The translations under genes and the position numbers were made by a program. A model generated the notes under the pieces. That model was not told where the DNA came from, did no database searches, and saw only the letters and a program-made list of their open reading frames with translations. Below are positions 9,313 to 17,958 of a stretch of DNA of 64,000 bases, piece after piece. The stretch is from Actinoalloteichus caeruleus DSM 43889 (GTDB taxonomy: Bacteria; Actinomycetota; Actinomycetes; Mycobacteriales; Pseudonocardiaceae): contig NZ_AUBJ02000001.1 in assembly GCF_000429185.2 (NCBI RefSeq), positions 558,001 through 622,000 of the forward strand, in the 5' to 3' direction. How positions within the stretch are numbered: the stretch's first letter is position 1; each line of letters starts with the position of its first letter.

Positions 9313-10260
9313 TCACAGGGCGGGCAGCCGCAACGGTCGACCCGCCGCCACACCGCCGTCGACGGGGATCGAGACCCCCGTCAGGTAGGAGAAGTCCTCG
9401 GAGGCGATCGCGAGCACGGCGGAGGCGATGTCCTCCGGCGTGGCGATCCGCCCGAGGCCGTCCACGTTGAGCTGGCCCAGGCCCACCTTCGCCTGTTCCC
9501 AGAGCGCGTCGTCGAGCCCGGGGGGCCGGATCATCGCGGTGTCGGTGATGCCGGGGAGGATCGCGTTCACCCGGATCCCGGCGCCGCCGTACTCCAGGGC
9601 CGCGGAGCGGACCAACGCCTCCTGGGCGCGTTTGCTCGCCTGGTAGGCCGAGAGTTCGGGGCGGCCCACGACCGAACCGACCGAGGAGTTCACGATGATG
9701 TGCCCACCGCCGTGGGCGATCATTGGGGGCAACTGCGCCCGCATCGCCAGGAAGGTCCCCCTGGTGTTGGTGTTCATCGTGTCGTCCCACTGCTCGAGGG
9801 TCATCTCGTGCAGCGGCGCGGTGTGTTGCACACCGGCGTTGTTGAAGGCGATGTCGGGCGGTCCGAGGTTCTCGATCGCGCGGTCGACGAAGGCCTGCGT
9901 GGAGTCGGCGTCGCGTACGTCGGCCCGCAGGTAGACGGCGTGGCCCCCGGCTCGGCGGATGCGTCGTTCCACCGCGCGGCCGTGGGACTCCCGGCGTCCG
10001 CAGAACGCCACCCGCGCGCCCTCGGCGGCGAAGGCGGCGCAGGTCGCCTCGCCGATCCCGGAGGTGCCGCCGGTGACGAGGACGACCTTGTCCCGGAAGC
10101 GCCCCCGTCGGCCCGTGGCGGTGCCGCTGCCGGCGGCGTCCGCCGAGCCGGCGCCGAGCATTCCCAGTCCGAGCGCTCCGGCCCCCGCCGCGGCTCCCAG
10201 GATCGCGCGCCTGCTGTGGGTGGCGGCACCCGTGGTGCGGGAGGTGTGCGTGCTGGTCAT
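9313..10260 (-). CDS. Short-chain dehydrogenase with twin-arginine signal
   Basis: A 315-residue NAD(P)-dependent SDR oxidoreductase. The N-terminus carries a Tat-type signal: HSRRAILG at residues 15-22, a hydrophobic alanine/glycine-rich stretch, then a likely cleavage near SADA. The mature part has the cofactor motif TGGTSGIG, the NNAG motif, and the catalytic Ser with YQASK. The C-terminus reads TGVSIPVDGG, as usual in the classical family. The ATG at 10260 has GGAGG just upstream. A Tat signal means export as a folded, cofactor-loaded protein, which is uncommon for SDRs. It has its own promoter and operator and no operon partner; the substrate is unknown. Confidence 0.8.
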   Translation of the reverse strand: MTSTHTSRTTGAATHSRRAILGAAAGAGALGLGMLGAGSADAAGSGTATGRRGRFRDKVVLVTGGTSGIGEATCAAFAAEGARVAFCGRRESHGRAVERRIRRAGGHAVYLRADVRDADSTQAFVDRAIENLGPPDIAFNNAGVQHTAPLHEMTLEQWDDTMNTNTRGTFLAMRAQLPPMIAHGGGHIIVNSSVGSVVGRPELSAYQASKRAQEALVRSAALEYGGAGIRVNAILPGITDTAMIRPPGLDDALWEQAKVGLGQLNVDGLGRIATPEDIASAVLAIASEDFSYLTGVSIPVDGGVAAGRPLRLPAL

Positions 10261-10357
10261 GGTCCTCCGGTTCCTGTGGCCTGGTCGCGGGGCTGGTGCG
10301 GACGGGTCCGGCGCGGACTCGGACGCACCCAAAGAAACGCGACTCATTGCTCGCAAA

Positions 10358-10386
10358 AAAATACGAGGATTGGCTCGTAAAGTCAA
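10358..10386 (-). promoter_or_regulatory. Strong sigma70-type promoter with palindromic operator
   Basis: On the minus strand TTGACT (10386-10381) and TATTTT (10363-10358) are separated by exactly 17 bases. The spacer and the edge of the -10 box contain the inverted repeat TACGAG-N6-CTCGTA (10362-10379), so a bound protein would block RNA polymerase. The layout is typical of TetR-type repression. Transcription would start near 10350, about 90 bases before the SDR start codon. Confidence 0.7.
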
Positions 10387-11103
10387 GGGGTCCGTGGAGC
10401 GGCACGACCCCGCCCCCGTCACCGACCGGTGGGCCGAGGGGCGACCAGCCCGCCACCCCCGGCGTCGGGTCCGCGCGAACCCGCCGGCCACCGGGTGGGA
10501 CGGCGGCGGAGGCCGGCCTTCCCGCGGGGGCCACCATGTTCCGTTCCCTCCCCGGTCCGCGGTCGGCCTCGCACCGGCAACGGATGCCACCCCCGCCCGC
10601 CGGGACCCGGGGACAGGACCAGGTCGGTACCCACCGAGCCGGCGGGAGGCCGCGACACGTCGTCCACTCAGGACGTTGCCGAGCGGGACCGCGGCGGACG
10701 GTAGGCCACCACACGCCCCGCCCCGAGCATCGGTGACTGGCCGGAGCCGCCCGGGTGGGCGAGGCACCCCACGGTCGGACCGCTCCCGCCGACCAGCACC
10801 GCCGCCGGCGACCGGGTGGGAGGACCGCCCCGGCGGGCGGGCGGGTGACTCGGTCCGGACCCGGTGGCACCCGACCGGGCAGGCCACCCGGAACGTGGAC
10901 CCCGACCAGATCGCCCCGCACGGTCCCGCGCTCCCGCACCGGAGTCCTCCGCGCCGCCCACCCCTCGGCAGCTGCCCGGAGGCGGGCGAGTCGACCCAGT
11001 GGCGCTCCGAGGTCCTCGCCGCCCGCCGGGGTCCACTGCGCACGGACGCGCGGTGAACCAGGAGCAGGGCAACCCCCGGGCACCTCCGCCCCGAAGAAGG
11101 GGC
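10387..11103. other. Intergenic region between divergent genes
   Basis: About 700 bases with no gene that I can support. Open frames on both strands are arginine/proline-rich shadows. The promoter of the oxidoreductase at 11104 should be in the right part, but no clear boxes are seen. Confidence 0.4.
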
Positions 11104-12672
11104 ATGAGGGACCACGAGAGCGTCCACCCACCCCCGCGAGGAACGTCCTGCCTGACCGGGCTGCTGGCCGTGGCGGCCGCGCTCGGTGCCGGTCACCTGC
11201 TGGCCGGGCTCACCGGTTCGCCCGGGTCCTCGCCCTTCCTCGCCGTCGGGAACTCCGCCATCGACCTGGCGCCGGAACCCGTGAAGGACTTCGCGATCGC
11301 CGCCTTCGGCGAGGCGAACAAGACCGCGTTGCTGGTCGGGATGGGCGTGGTCCTCGCGGTGCTCGGCGCCGCCGGCGGCCTGGCCTCGCGCGGCGGCCCA
11401 CTCCCTGGCCTCATCCTGGTCGGGCTCGGGGGGACGGCCGGGGCCCTCGCCACACTGGGCCGACCCGACCTGCCCACCTGGGCCGTGGCCGTGCCGCTCT
11501 CGTCGACCGTGGTGGGTGGCGTGGTCTTCGCGCTGCTCTGGTCGGCCTCCCGCCCGCGCGGTCCCCGGAAGGACACCGGGGAGGACCCGGCCCTGACCGG
11601 GACCGGTGCGGGCCTGGGGCGCCGGCGGCTTCTGGTGTCCACCGGCGCGGTCGCGTTGGGCTCGGCGACGGCCACGCTGGGCGGTCAGGCGCTGACCGGT
11701 CGAGGCGGGCTGGAGGAGTCCCGACGCGCGGTCACCGCCCGCCTCCCGCCCCCCTCGCCGCCACCGGGCGGCGCCGACTTCGTCGACCAGGGGACCCCGA
11801 CGTTCATCACGGCCAACGACGACTTCTACCGGGTCGACACCGCGCTGCGCGTGCCGGCCCTTCGCGCGGAGGACTGGCGGCTGCGCGTCCACGGGCTGGT
11901 CGAGCGGGAACTGTCCCTGAACTTCGACGACCTGCTCCGCCGACCCTGGCGGACCGAGACGATCACCATGACCTGCGTCTCCAACGAGGTCGGCGGTCCC
12001 TACGTCTCGACGGCCGAGTTCGTCGGCGTTCCCCTGCGGGACCTCCTGCGGGAGGCGGGAGTCCGGGCGGGGGCCGAGCGGGTGTTCGGCACCAGCGTGG
12101 ACGGGTACACCGCCGCGACCCCGGTGGAGACCCTGCTCGATCCCGACCGGGTGGCCCTGCTCGCCTTCGGGATGAACGGGGAGGCCCTGCCACCCGAGCA
12201 CGGCTTCCCCGTTCGCATGGTCACCGCCGGCCTGTACGGCTACGTGTCCGCCACCAAGTGGCTGGTCGACCTCGAGCTGACCACGGGCGACCGCCGCACC
12301 TACTGGGAGGAGCGGGGCTGGGCCGAACGAGCGCCGATCAAGACGCAGTCCCGCATCGACTCGCCCCGGGGGTTCGAGACGCTCCCCGCTGGCAGGACCA
12401 CCGTCGTCGGGGTCGCCTGGGCCCAGACCACGGGAATCGACTCGGTCGAGGTGCGGGTGGACGACGGGCCGTGGCGACCGGCGACCCTGGCCCGGGAGGT
12501 CAACCCGGACACCTGGCGGATGTGGCGGGCCGAGGTCCACCTCGTTCCCGGTGGCCACCGCATCTCCTGCCGGGCCACCGACCGCGACGGCCACACCCAG
12601 ACCGAGGAACGGGTCGGCACCGTGCCCGACGGGGCGACGGGCTGGCATGCCGTCGTCTGCACCGCCGAGTGA
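11104..12672 (+). CDS. Membrane-anchored sulfite-oxidase-family molybdoenzyme
   Basis: A molybdopterin-dependent oxidoreductase of 522 residues. Residues about 15-160 hold four hydrophobic membrane segments. A Tat-like GRRRLLVSTGAVALG follows, and then the sulfite oxidase fold. The motif TMTCVSNEVGG supplies the molybdenum-binding cysteine (about C291), and a C-terminal immunoglobulin-like dimerisation domain follows from about residue 410 (VGVAWAQTTGIDSVEV). The catalytic domain would face the outside. The ATG at 11104 is preceded by AGAAGGGG; an in-frame GTG at 11053 would add 17 residues. The gene is followed on the same strand by a fasciclin lipoprotein, a pairing often seen in actinomycetes. 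The substrate is not known for this family branch. Confidence 0.8.
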   Translation: MRDHESVHPPPRGTSCLTGLLAVAAALGAGHLLAGLTGSPGSSPFLAVGNSAIDLAPEPVKDFAIAAFGEANKTALLVGMGVVLAVLGAAGGLASRGGPLPGLILVGLGGTAGALATLGRPDLPTWAVAVPLSSTVVGGVVFALLWSASRPRGPRKDTGEDPALTGTGAGLGRRRLLVSTGAVALGSATATLGGQALTGRGGLEESRRAVTARLPPPSPPPGGADFVDQGTPTFITANDDFYRVDTALRVPALRAEDWRLRVHGLVERELSLNFDDLLRRPWRTETITMTCVSNEVGGPYVSTAEFVGVPLRDLLREAGVRAGAERVFGTSVDGYTAATPVETLLDPDRVALLAFGMNGEALPPEHGFPVRMVTAGLYGYVSATKWLVDLELTTGDRRTYWEERGWAERAPIKTQSRIDSPRGFETLPAGRTTVVGVAWAQTTGIDSVEVRVDDGPWRPATLAREVNPDTWRMWRAEVHLVPGGHRISCRATDRDGHTQTEERVGTVPDGATGWHAVVCTAE

Positions 12673-12769
12673 CCGCGCGGAAGAAATTCACGATCCGGGG
12701 CAATACCTCCGGCCGCACGTACCGAAGACCCCATGAAGTCCCAGAAAGAGACCGAGGAGGAACGATCCG

Positions 12770-13465
12770 ATGAGGACCACGCGACGCACCGCCCTGGCTG
12801 GCGGCATCACCGCCTCGGCCCTGCTGCTCGCCGCCTGCGCCAGCGGCGAGGAGGAAGCCCAGGACCCCGGGCCGGGAACGGACGGGGGCACGGTGACCAG
12901 CGCGCCGGAGCGACCGGAGGAGGACACCTCGCCGGAGGACGGGATGGCCGGTGACGGGGTGACCACGGCCGCCGACGTCTACGGGCCCGGCTGTGACCAG
13001 GTCCCCACCGACCCGGAGGACCCGGGGTCGGTCGAGGGCATGATCGACGACCCGGTGGGCACCGCCGCCAGCAACAACCCGCTGCTGACCAACCTGACGG
13101 CGGCCGTCGAGGCGGCCGGGCTCGGGGACACCCTCAACGACACCGGCGCCAGCTACACGGTCTTCGCGCCCGCCGACCCGGCCTTCGAGGCGATCCGCGA
13201 GGACGAGCTGACCGCGTTGTTGACCGACCCGGACCGGGCGGACGACCTCACCGGCGTGCTGACCTACCACGTCGTCCCGGAGCGGTTGGACGCCGACGGC
13301 GTCGCCGAGTGGGGAACCCTCGACACCGTGCAGGGCGGCCAGCTCACGGTCGAGGGCTCGGGCGAGGACCTGACCGTCAACGGGGCCAGCGTGCTGTGCG
13401 GGAACATCCCGACCGCCAACGCCACGGTGTTCGTCGTCGACGAGGTGCTCATGCCCCAGGAGTGA
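12770..13465 (+). CDS. Fasciclin-domain lipoprotein
   Basis: A 231-residue secreted lipoprotein. The signal peptide ends in the lipobox LLLAAC (Cys about 23). An acidic, proline-rich linker follows, then one FAS1 domain (about residues 85-230) with the two conserved boxes: YTVFAPADPAFEAI and a C-terminal TVFVVDEVLMP. It resembles mycobacterial MPT70/MPT83. FAS1 domains mediate adhesion or protein contacts on the cell surface. The ribosome site GAGGAGGAA precedes the ATG by 7-8 bases. It lies about 100 bases after the molybdoenzyme and may be cotranscribed with it. Confidence 0.85.
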   Translation: MRTTRRTALAGGITASALLLAACASGEEEAQDPGPGTDGGTVTSAPERPEEDTSPEDGMAGDGVTTAADVYGPGCDQVPTDPEDPGSVEGMIDDPVGTAASNNPLLTNLTAAVEAAGLGDTLNDTGASYTVFAPADPAFEAIREDELTALLTDPDRADDLTGVLTYHVVPERLDADGVAEWGTLDTVQGGQLTVEGSGEDLTVNGASVLCGNIPTANATVFVVDEVLMPQE

Positions 13466-13527
13466 CCTCCGGCCGGCACGGCCTGGCGGGGGCTGGTGAC
13501 CACGCGGGACGGGGTGACCACCGGGAC

Positions 13528-13560
13528 CGGCGGCGGTCGGTGCGCGTCCGACCGCCGCCG
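13528..13560. terminator. Perfect 13-bp hairpin, bidirectional terminator
   Basis: CGGCGGCGGTCGG (13528-13540) is the exact reverse complement of 13548-13560, with a 7-base loop. It lies between the convergent fasciclin gene and aztD. This is the strongest hairpin I found in an intergenic region of the window. Confidence 0.8.
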
Positions 13561-13584
13561 AACCCCGGACCGGGTCGACCCGGA

Positions 13585-14784
13585 TCAGCTCAGGGTGCCG
13601 CTGAGCTCGTTGGGGGCCGAGGGCAGCGACCCGGTCGCCGTGATCTCACCGGACTCGAGGTCCACGGCGTGGATCTCGGTGGCGCTGGGGTCGGTGACGA
13701 ACGCCGTGCCACCTCTGACGAAGATCGCCGGGCGCGGCTGCTGCCACTCCAGCGGCTCCTCCCACTCGTCGATCACCGGGATGGTGTTGACGACCTCGGC
13801 GGTCTCCGGGTCGACGACGTGGATCGCGCCGTCGGTGCCCAGGACGAGGGCCTCGCCCTCCGGGCCCCGGGCCAGGGAGCGGAAGGTGTAGCTGGTGCCC
13901 AGCTCGACGAGCTCCACGCTCGCGTCCTCGGTGTCGATCAGGGAGATCTGGGTGGGGCGTTCCAGCTCCGCGTCCGGGTCCTGCTTGTAGTCACCCAGGG
14001 TGATGCTCGATTCCTCGGAGCCGGCCTGGTTGCCGATGCGCCCGTAGTCGGTGGGGCTGTCCACCTTGGTGATCTCACCGTCGCGGTAGATCAGCACACC
14101 GGTCTCACAGCCGATCACCACCGCCTCGTCCCGCGCGGTGGCCTCACCGTGCACACCGGGGCAGTCCTCGTTGCGGGCGATCTCCTCGCCGTCGCCGTCG
14201 AGCACGACGATGCCGGGGCGTTCGTCCTCGTTGCCCAGGGTGGTCACCAGTTCGCCGGTGGACAGCTCGACCGCCACGCCGTGGTGCGGCTCCGGGGTCG
14301 TGTGGGTGTCCGCCTCGGGCAGCGAGTCGCCGAGGGAGTCGGTGTCGAAGATCAGCACCTCACCGGAACCGTCGAAGAACAGCACCGTCCTGCCCGCGTG
14401 GCGCACCACGTGACCGGGCTTGGGGCCCTCGAACTCCAGGTCCGTCAGCTCCGGCGTGGCCGCGTCCAGCACCTGGAAACCGGAGGACGTGGACACGAAG
14501 AGGTGGCGGTCGTCGCCGGCGGGGTTCAACCGGTTGAACCCGTCCAGGGCGATGTCCTCGACGACCTCCAGGGTCGTCGGGTCCAGCACGTAGAGGCCGC
14601 CGTCGTAGGTGGTGACGATGGGGTCGACGACCGAGGGCGTGGCTGCACCGGTCGACGCCTCGGCGTCGGTCGCCTCGTCGTTCTCGGTGGACCCGCCGCA
14701 CGCGCTGAGGGTCAGCGCGGCGGCGAGGGCCGGCACGGCCAGTGCTCTCACACGTCCGGCCGGGGTGCGTGGGGAGGTTCGCAT
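13585..14784 (-). CDS. aztD: Zinc metallochaperone AztD-like lipoprotein (copy 1)
   Basis: A 399-residue extracytoplasmic beta-propeller lipoprotein that, in the Aztx systems, delivers zinc to the binding protein AztC. Seen: a lipobox LTLSAC, an acidic linker, repeated strands of the type GLYVLDPTTLEVV, and the family motif EPHHGVAVELSTGE, whose histidine pair belongs to the zinc site. A later motif CPGVHGEA and a Cys in VIGCETG may add ligands or a disulfide. It is the last gene of the minus-strand unit aztB-aztD2-aztC-aztD1, 73 bases after aztC. The ATG at 14784 has a weak GAGAG. Expected to be induced under zinc starvation. Confidence 0.85.
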   Translation of the reverse strand: MRTSPRTPAGRVRALAVPALAAALTLSACGGSTENDEATDAEASTGAATPSVVDPIVTTYDGGLYVLDPTTLEVVEDIALDGFNRLNPAGDDRHLFVSTSSGFQVLDAATPELTDLEFEGPKPGHVVRHAGRTVLFFDGSGEVLIFDTDSLGDSLPEADTHTTPEPHHGVAVELSTGELVTTLGNEDERPGIVVLDGDGEEIARNEDCPGVHGEATARDEAVVIGCETGVLIYRDGEITKVDSPTDYGRIGNQAGSEESSITLGDYKQDPDAELERPTQISLIDTEDASVELVELGTSYTFRSLARGPEGEALVLGTDGAIHVVDPETAEVVNTIPVIDEWEEPLEWQQPRPAIFVRGGTAFVTDPSATEIHAVDLESGEITATGSLPSAPNELSGTLS

Positions 14785-14857
14785 CTGTGTTCGCTCTCTG
14801 TTCTCGTTCGGTGTTCCCGGGCCGGCGGTCACCGGCCCGGTGCGGTGTCGTGGGTGG

Positions 14858-15808
14858 TCAGAGCTGCCCGAGCAACCCCTGGGAGATCGAGTCGGTGTTG
14901 GCGCGCATCATGTCCAGGTAGGTCTCCGCCCCCTCGCCCTCCGCGCTCAGCGATTCGGAGAAGAGCGGGACCACCGCCACGTCCAGACCCGCGTGGTCGG
15001 CCAGGACCTGGGCGAGGCGGTCCGGCTGGGAGGAGTCGGCGAAGATCGCAGGCACCCCGGCGTCCCGCACCGCTCCGGCGAGGGACTCCAGGTCGGAGGC
15101 GCTGGGGGAGGCGAGTGTGGTCCCGCTGGGGATCACCGCGCCGACGACCTCGAAGTCGTAGCGTTCGGCGAGGTAGCCGAACACGTGGTGGTTGGTGACC
15201 AGCTGCCGCCGGTCGACCGGGATCTCGGCGAAGCGTTCCGCCATCTCCTCGTGCAGCGCCTCGAGCTCGGCGCGGTAGGCGTCCGCGTTGGCCCGCACGG
15301 CCTCCTCGTCGACGCCGTCGACGTGCTCGACGACGCGGTCGGTGATCTCCTCGACCACCGCCACGACGCGCACCGGATCCGTCCAGAAGTGCGGGTCGGG
15401 TTCCCCCCGCGACTCGTCCGAGGTGTAGTCGATCGGGTCGGCGTGGTCACCCGCGGAGACGACCGGCACCCCGGACTCCTCGGCGGCCGCGACGTGGCGG
15501 AGCATCCCCTCCTCCAGGCCGAGGCCGTTGTGCACGAGCAGCCCGGCCCGCTCGACCAGAGCCGCCTCCCGGGCGGAGATCCCGAAGGAGTGGGGGTCGG
15601 CGTTGGGCCGCATCAGCACGGTCACCTCGGCCTGGTCACCGATGATGTTGCGGGTGATGTCGCCCAGGATGTTGGTGGTGACCACGACCTCGCCGTGGTC
15701 GGCGTCGGCGGTGGAGCACCCGGTGGCCGCCACCACGAGTCCGGTGGCCAGCGCGAGCAGGGAACCGGCGAGTCGGTGTGCGCGGGGGCGCGCGCCTCGG
15801 CCGCTCAT
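14858..15808 (-). CDS. aztC: Zinc ABC transporter substrate-binding lipoprotein AztC
   Basis: A 316-residue cluster A-I (ZnuA/AztC) metal-binding lipoprotein. The signal peptide ends in VAATGC. The four ligand regions of the family are visible: NADPHSFG, VTNHHVFGY, an acidic metal site IFADSSQPD, and PHFWTDP (a further His region). It lacks the long His-rich loop of ZnuA proteins, replaced here by an acidic DESRGEPDPH stretch. It captures zinc outside the membrane and hands it to permease AztB. Its ATG overlaps the stop of the upstream aztD-like gene (ATGA), implying translational coupling. Confidence 0.88.
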   Translation of the reverse strand: MSGRGARPRAHRLAGSLLALATGLVVAATGCSTADADHGEVVVTTNILGDITRNIIGDQAEVTVLMRPNADPHSFGISAREAALVERAGLLVHNGLGLEEGMLRHVAAAEESGVPVVSAGDHADPIDYTSDESRGEPDPHFWTDPVRVVAVVEEITDRVVEHVDGVDEEAVRANADAYRAELEALHEEMAERFAEIPVDRRQLVTNHHVFGYLAERYDFEVVGAVIPSGTTLASPSASDLESLAGAVRDAGVPAIFADSSQPDRLAQVLADHAGLDVAVVPLFSESLSAEGEGAETYLDMMRANTDSISQGLLGQL

Positions 15809-17040
15809 CGCCCCGTCTCCACCATGTGGCTGGCCAGCCCCGGCACCTCGAGGGTGCGGGCGACCCGCAGGTCGTCGTTGTAGTCGATCTCGTGGATCTC
15901 ACCGGAGGTCGGGTCGTTGACGTAGGCCCTGGTGGTGTCGACCTCGATGACCGGGGCCGGTGTCCCGGCCGCGGCCCCCGGCTCCAGCAGGGGCACCGCG
16001 GCGGTCTCCTCACCGGTGTCCGGGTCGAGCCCCCGCAGCACACCGTCGGCGGTGAGGACGAGGACGGCGGATCCCTCGCCGGCCGTGTTGGCGGCCACGA
16101 CGGGTTCGGTGGTCGCCCAGTGCCGCCACGTCCGTTCGGTGACGTCGAGGAGCCAGCCCCCCGCATCCCCTGCGGTGCCGACCAGCGTCGTGCTGCCAGG
16201 GCGGTGGCGGAAGGTGCTGATCCGCTCCCCGTCCTCGACCGGCTCCGGGTAGGCGATCAGTTCCCCGTCGAAACGGCCGTCGTCCTCGGTGACCAGCAGC
16301 GCGCCGTCGGCGCAGCCGAAGACCACGCCCCGGCGGGTCAGCGCCTGCCCGCGCGGGTCCTCGCAGGTCACGTCGAGGGTCGACACCGCTTCCCCGTCAC
16401 GGTCCCGGATCTCGACGGTGCCGTCACCGGCTCCACCGCCGGCCGGCGCCAGCAGGTGCTCCCGGTAGGGGACGGTGGCGGAGGTGCCCGCCACCGGGAC
16501 CTCCTCGACGCGGGGGACCACCGTCCCGCCGTCGAGTTCGGCCCGGTCGAGCACCAGCGTGCGACCGTCGGCGGAGGAGACCGCGGTCACCACGGGATCG
16601 CTGAAGGCGTCGGTGAGCTCCACGCCGTCGACGGTGCCGACGTCCCGGACCTCGGCCCGGTAGTAGTGCACGTGGTCCCCGTGGTCGACCATCCAGGAAC
16701 CGCTGTCGATGACGTGGACCGCGTCGTCGGCACCGGCGACGTAGCCGAAGCGGCCGTCGCCGGCGATGTCCTCGACCCCCTCGACCTGGCCGACCTCGTG
16801 GACCTCCTCGTCGATGAGGTCGAGGACCCTGACCCCTCCGGTCTCCGCGTCCGCGATGACCAGCCGGGACTGCGCCTCGGCGGTCTCCTCCGCGCCTTCG
16901 ACGTAGCCGTGGGGCACGTCCTCCTCGACGGTGGCCGGGCTCTCCGCCGGTGTCGTGCTGCCGCAGGCCGCGATCAGGACGGACACCGACGCGAGCCCAG
17001 CCGCGAGCCGGGCGGCCCGCGTGTGCTGTTGCCGTGTCAC
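15805..17040 (-). CDS. Second AztD-like metallochaperone (copy 2)
   Basis: A 411-residue AztD-family lipoprotein with lipobox VLIAAC and a propeller fold. It aligns end to end with copy 1, for example the C-terminal DTTRAYVNDPTSGEIHEID. However, the HHGVAVE zinc motif of copy 1 is replaced by REHLLAPA, and the CPGVHGEA motif by CEDPRGQA. A histidine-rich segment VDHGDHVHYYRAE is kept near residue 125. It may bind a different metal site or act as a partner of copy 1. The GTG at 17040 overlaps the aztB stop (GTGA), with AAGGACC upstream. Family certain, exact role open. Confidence 0.75.
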   Translation of the reverse strand: MTRQQHTRAARLAAGLASVSVLIAACGSTTPAESPATVEEDVPHGYVEGAEETAEAQSRLVIADAETGGVRVLDLIDEEVHEVGQVEGVEDIAGDGRFGYVAGADDAVHVIDSGSWMVDHGDHVHYYRAEVRDVGTVDGVELTDAFSDPVVTAVSSADGRTLVLDRAELDGGTVVPRVEEVPVAGTSATVPYREHLLAPAGGGAGDGTVEIRDRDGEAVSTLDVTCEDPRGQALTRRGVVFGCADGALLVTEDDGRFDGELIAYPEPVEDGERISTFRHRPGSTTLVGTAGDAGGWLLDVTERTWRHWATTEPVVAANTAGEGSAVLVLTADGVLRGLDPDTGEETAAVPLLEPGAAAGTPAPVIEVDTTRAYVNDPTSGEIHEIDYNDDLRVARTLEVPGLASHMVETGR

Positions 17041-17906
17041 GGTTGGTACTCGGTCCTTTCGTGGTGGTCGTTCGGGGACGGCTCGGCACGGGGCGCGCGC
17101 CGGACGAGGCGGGCGGCGAGTGCCGAGAGGAAGAAGAGCAGGACGGCGGCGGCGACGATGGTCGCTCCGGCGGCCGTCCCGAAGTGCCAGGACACCAGCA
17201 GCCCCACGACGTTCGCGGTGACGCCGAGCGCGGCGGCACCGGCCATGATCGCCGGCACTCGCCTCGCCCACAGCGCGGCCGCCGCCGGCGGCGCGATGAG
17301 GAGTCCGAAGACCAGCAGGGTGCCCACCACGTGGAACGACGCGACGATCGCGAGCGTCACCAGGCCCAGCAGCAACCCCTCCGCCAGGCGTGGCCGCAGC
17401 CCCAGGGTGTGCGCTTTGCGGGGGTCGAAGGTCAGGGCGAGGAACGCCCGGTACCCGAGTGCCGAGACCAGGCCGGCGACGGCCAGGGCCACCGCGAGAC
17501 CCACGAGGTCGCCGTCGCGGACGGCCAGGACGTCCCCGAAGAGGAACCCGGTCAGGTCGACGGCGAAGGACCGGGAGTGCGAGACGATGATCACGCCCGT
17601 CGAGAGCATGCCGACGAAGAGCATCCCGATCGCGGTGTCCCGGGAGATGCGGCGGGTTCGTCCCAACGCGTTCACCCCCAGCGCCATCACTCCCGCGCTC
17701 AGCGCGGCCCCGATCAGGGGACTCCCACCGAGCAGTGAGGCCAGGGCGACGCCGGGGAGCATTCCGTGCGACATCGCGTCCCCGAGGAACGCCATGCCGC
17801 GCAAGACCACCCAGGTGCCCACGAGAGCGCACACCAGCGAGACGAGCACGCCCGCCACCAGAGCCCGCTGCACGAAGGCCACCTCGAACGGCAGCAGAAT
17901 GTCCAT
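17037..17906 (-). CDS. aztB: Zinc ABC transporter permease AztB
   Basis: A 289-residue integral membrane permease of the ZnuB/AztB (ABC-3) family with about eight hydrophobic helices. The family motifs are present: FLGDAMSHGMLPG near residue 42 and the region LVFGLLIAPPAAA near residue 215. It moves zinc inward using AztA as its ATPase. It is the first gene of the minus-strand unit and lies divergent to aztA across 52 bases that hold a Zur box. A -10 box TATAAG (17922-17917) would start transcription about five bases before the ATG, so the message may be nearly leaderless. Confidence 0.9.
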   Translation of the reverse strand: MDILLPFEVAFVQRALVAGVLVSLVCALVGTWVVLRGMAFLGDAMSHGMLPGVALASLLGGSPLIGAALSAGVMALGVNALGRTRRISRDTAIGMLFVGMLSTGVIIVSHSRSFAVDLTGFLFGDVLAVRDGDLVGLAVALAVAGLVSALGYRAFLALTFDPRKAHTLGLRPRLAEGLLLGLVTLAIVASFHVVGTLLVFGLLIAPPAAAALWARRVPAIMAGAAALGVTANVVGLLVSWHFGTAAGATIVAAAVLLFFLSALAARLVRRAPRAEPSPNDHHERTEYQP

Positions 17907-17923
17907 GGCGACGCACCTTATAG

Positions 17924-17938
17924 TGATAACCATTTTCA
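17924..17938. promoter_or_regulatory. Zur box in the aztB/aztA divergent promoter
   Basis: TGATAAC-C-ATTTTCA is a 7-1-7 inverted repeat (TGATAAC facing TGAAAAT) matching the actinobacterial Zur operator. It overlaps the promoter region of both aztB (minus) and aztA (plus). Zinc-loaded Zur should repress both directions when zinc is sufficient. Confidence 0.85.
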
Positions 17939-17958
17939 TCAAACCGGGAAGGGGTGCC

